A DNA stretch of 55,156 bases from Bacteroidales bacterium. Lineage in GTDB: Bacteria > Bacteroidota > Bacteroidia > Bacteroidales > UBA932. The translations under genes were made by a program, and so were the position numbers. The notes under the pieces were generated by a model. That model was not told where the DNA came from. It worked only from the letters and a program-made list of their open reading frames with translations, and did no database searches. Positions within the stretch are counted from its first letter, which is position 1; each line of letters starts with the position of its first letter. The DNA is taken from contig JAFQGK010000060.1 in assembly GCA_017398335.1 (NCBI GenBank), forward strand, positions 1-55,156, in the 5' to 3' direction. Below are positions 55,058 to 55,156 of this stretch, piece by piece.

Positions 55058-55156
55058 AGTGTTGATTTTAGTTGTTAAACATTAAATAATAGGGTGTATC
55101 TTTACACTACACATTTCTATCAGTAGCTACACGCATTTTAAAACGGGCGTTTAAAT
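55058..55156 (-). promoter_or_regulatory. Upstream region of cassette A (partial)
   Basis: The last 99 bp hold no gene. They contain a GTGTA/TACAC hairpin (55094-55107) and an imperfect AT-rich inverted repeat around 55134-55156 that reaches the window edge. The true promoter may lie partly outside. Confidence 0.35.

Noticed and set aside
1-55156. tRNA, rRNA, insertion sequences or prophage genes
   Set aside because: No tRNA-like cloverleaf, rRNA segment, transposase or integrase was recognised; the palindromic repeats have no adjacent transposase.

Overview
The window is chromosomal DNA from a member of the Bacteroidales, most likely host-associated. The evidence is three SusC/SusD (RagA/RagB-type) outer-membrane pairs, many lipoproteins with Bacteroidetes-style lipoboxes, a RhaK-RhaI-type rhamnose operon, a GH106 rhamnosidase, pyruvate formate-lyase (anaerobic life), and several promoters of the Bacteroidetes TAnnTTTG (-7) type with few Shine-Dalgarno sequences. 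I cannot assign a genus.

Layout. (1) 1-1338: the 3' part of a bacterial Ig-like (BIG2) surface protein with a nearly identical internal tandem duplication. (2) 1544-5513: core genes rpsO and pnp, then a stand-alone glutamate formiminotransferase (ftcD). (3) 5485-7005 (-): a Wzi-like outer-membrane barrel, converging on ftcD and divergent from the next block. (4) 7108-17372 (+): an esterase and an AraC regulator, then the rhamnose operon rhaB-rhaA-[23-bp tandem repeats]-fucO-rhaT-GH106. No rhamnulose-1-phosphate aldolase is present. (5) 17449-22233 (-): a 752-residue membrane protein with EF-hand-like loops and a Cys cluster, an M3 peptidase (dcp-like), and a small zinc-ribbon protein. (6) 22525-29892 (+): a short SSB paralogue, pflB-pflA, then an apparent operon of a patatin-like phospholipase, a NapH/NapG-like polyferredoxin fusion and a Tat-lipoprotein aldo/keto reductase with ferredoxin Cys motifs. 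(7) 29910-30007: a cruciform BIME-like repeat. (8) 30020-55057 (-): 25 kb read right to left, holding two homologous five-gene cassettes of SusC, SusD, a large surface lipoprotein, a subtilisin-like (S8) lipoprotein protease and a small lipocalin-like lipoprotein. A third SusC/SusD pair lies between them.

How it works together. Block 4 should release L-rhamnose (GH106, perhaps after esterase deacylation), import it (RhaT), and convert it to rhamnulose-1-phosphate (RhaA, RhaB); FucO would reduce the lactaldehyde. The aldolase step must be supplied elsewhere. Block 8 is the most notable part. It has the SusCD architecture of a polysaccharide utilization locus but no carbohydrate-active enzyme; its only recognisable enzymes are two surface-type subtilases. 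I read it as a duplicated protein- or peptide-harvesting system. The small lipoprotein after each protease could be a cognate inhibitor or folding partner, by analogy with staphostatins encoded next to staphopains. That part is inference.
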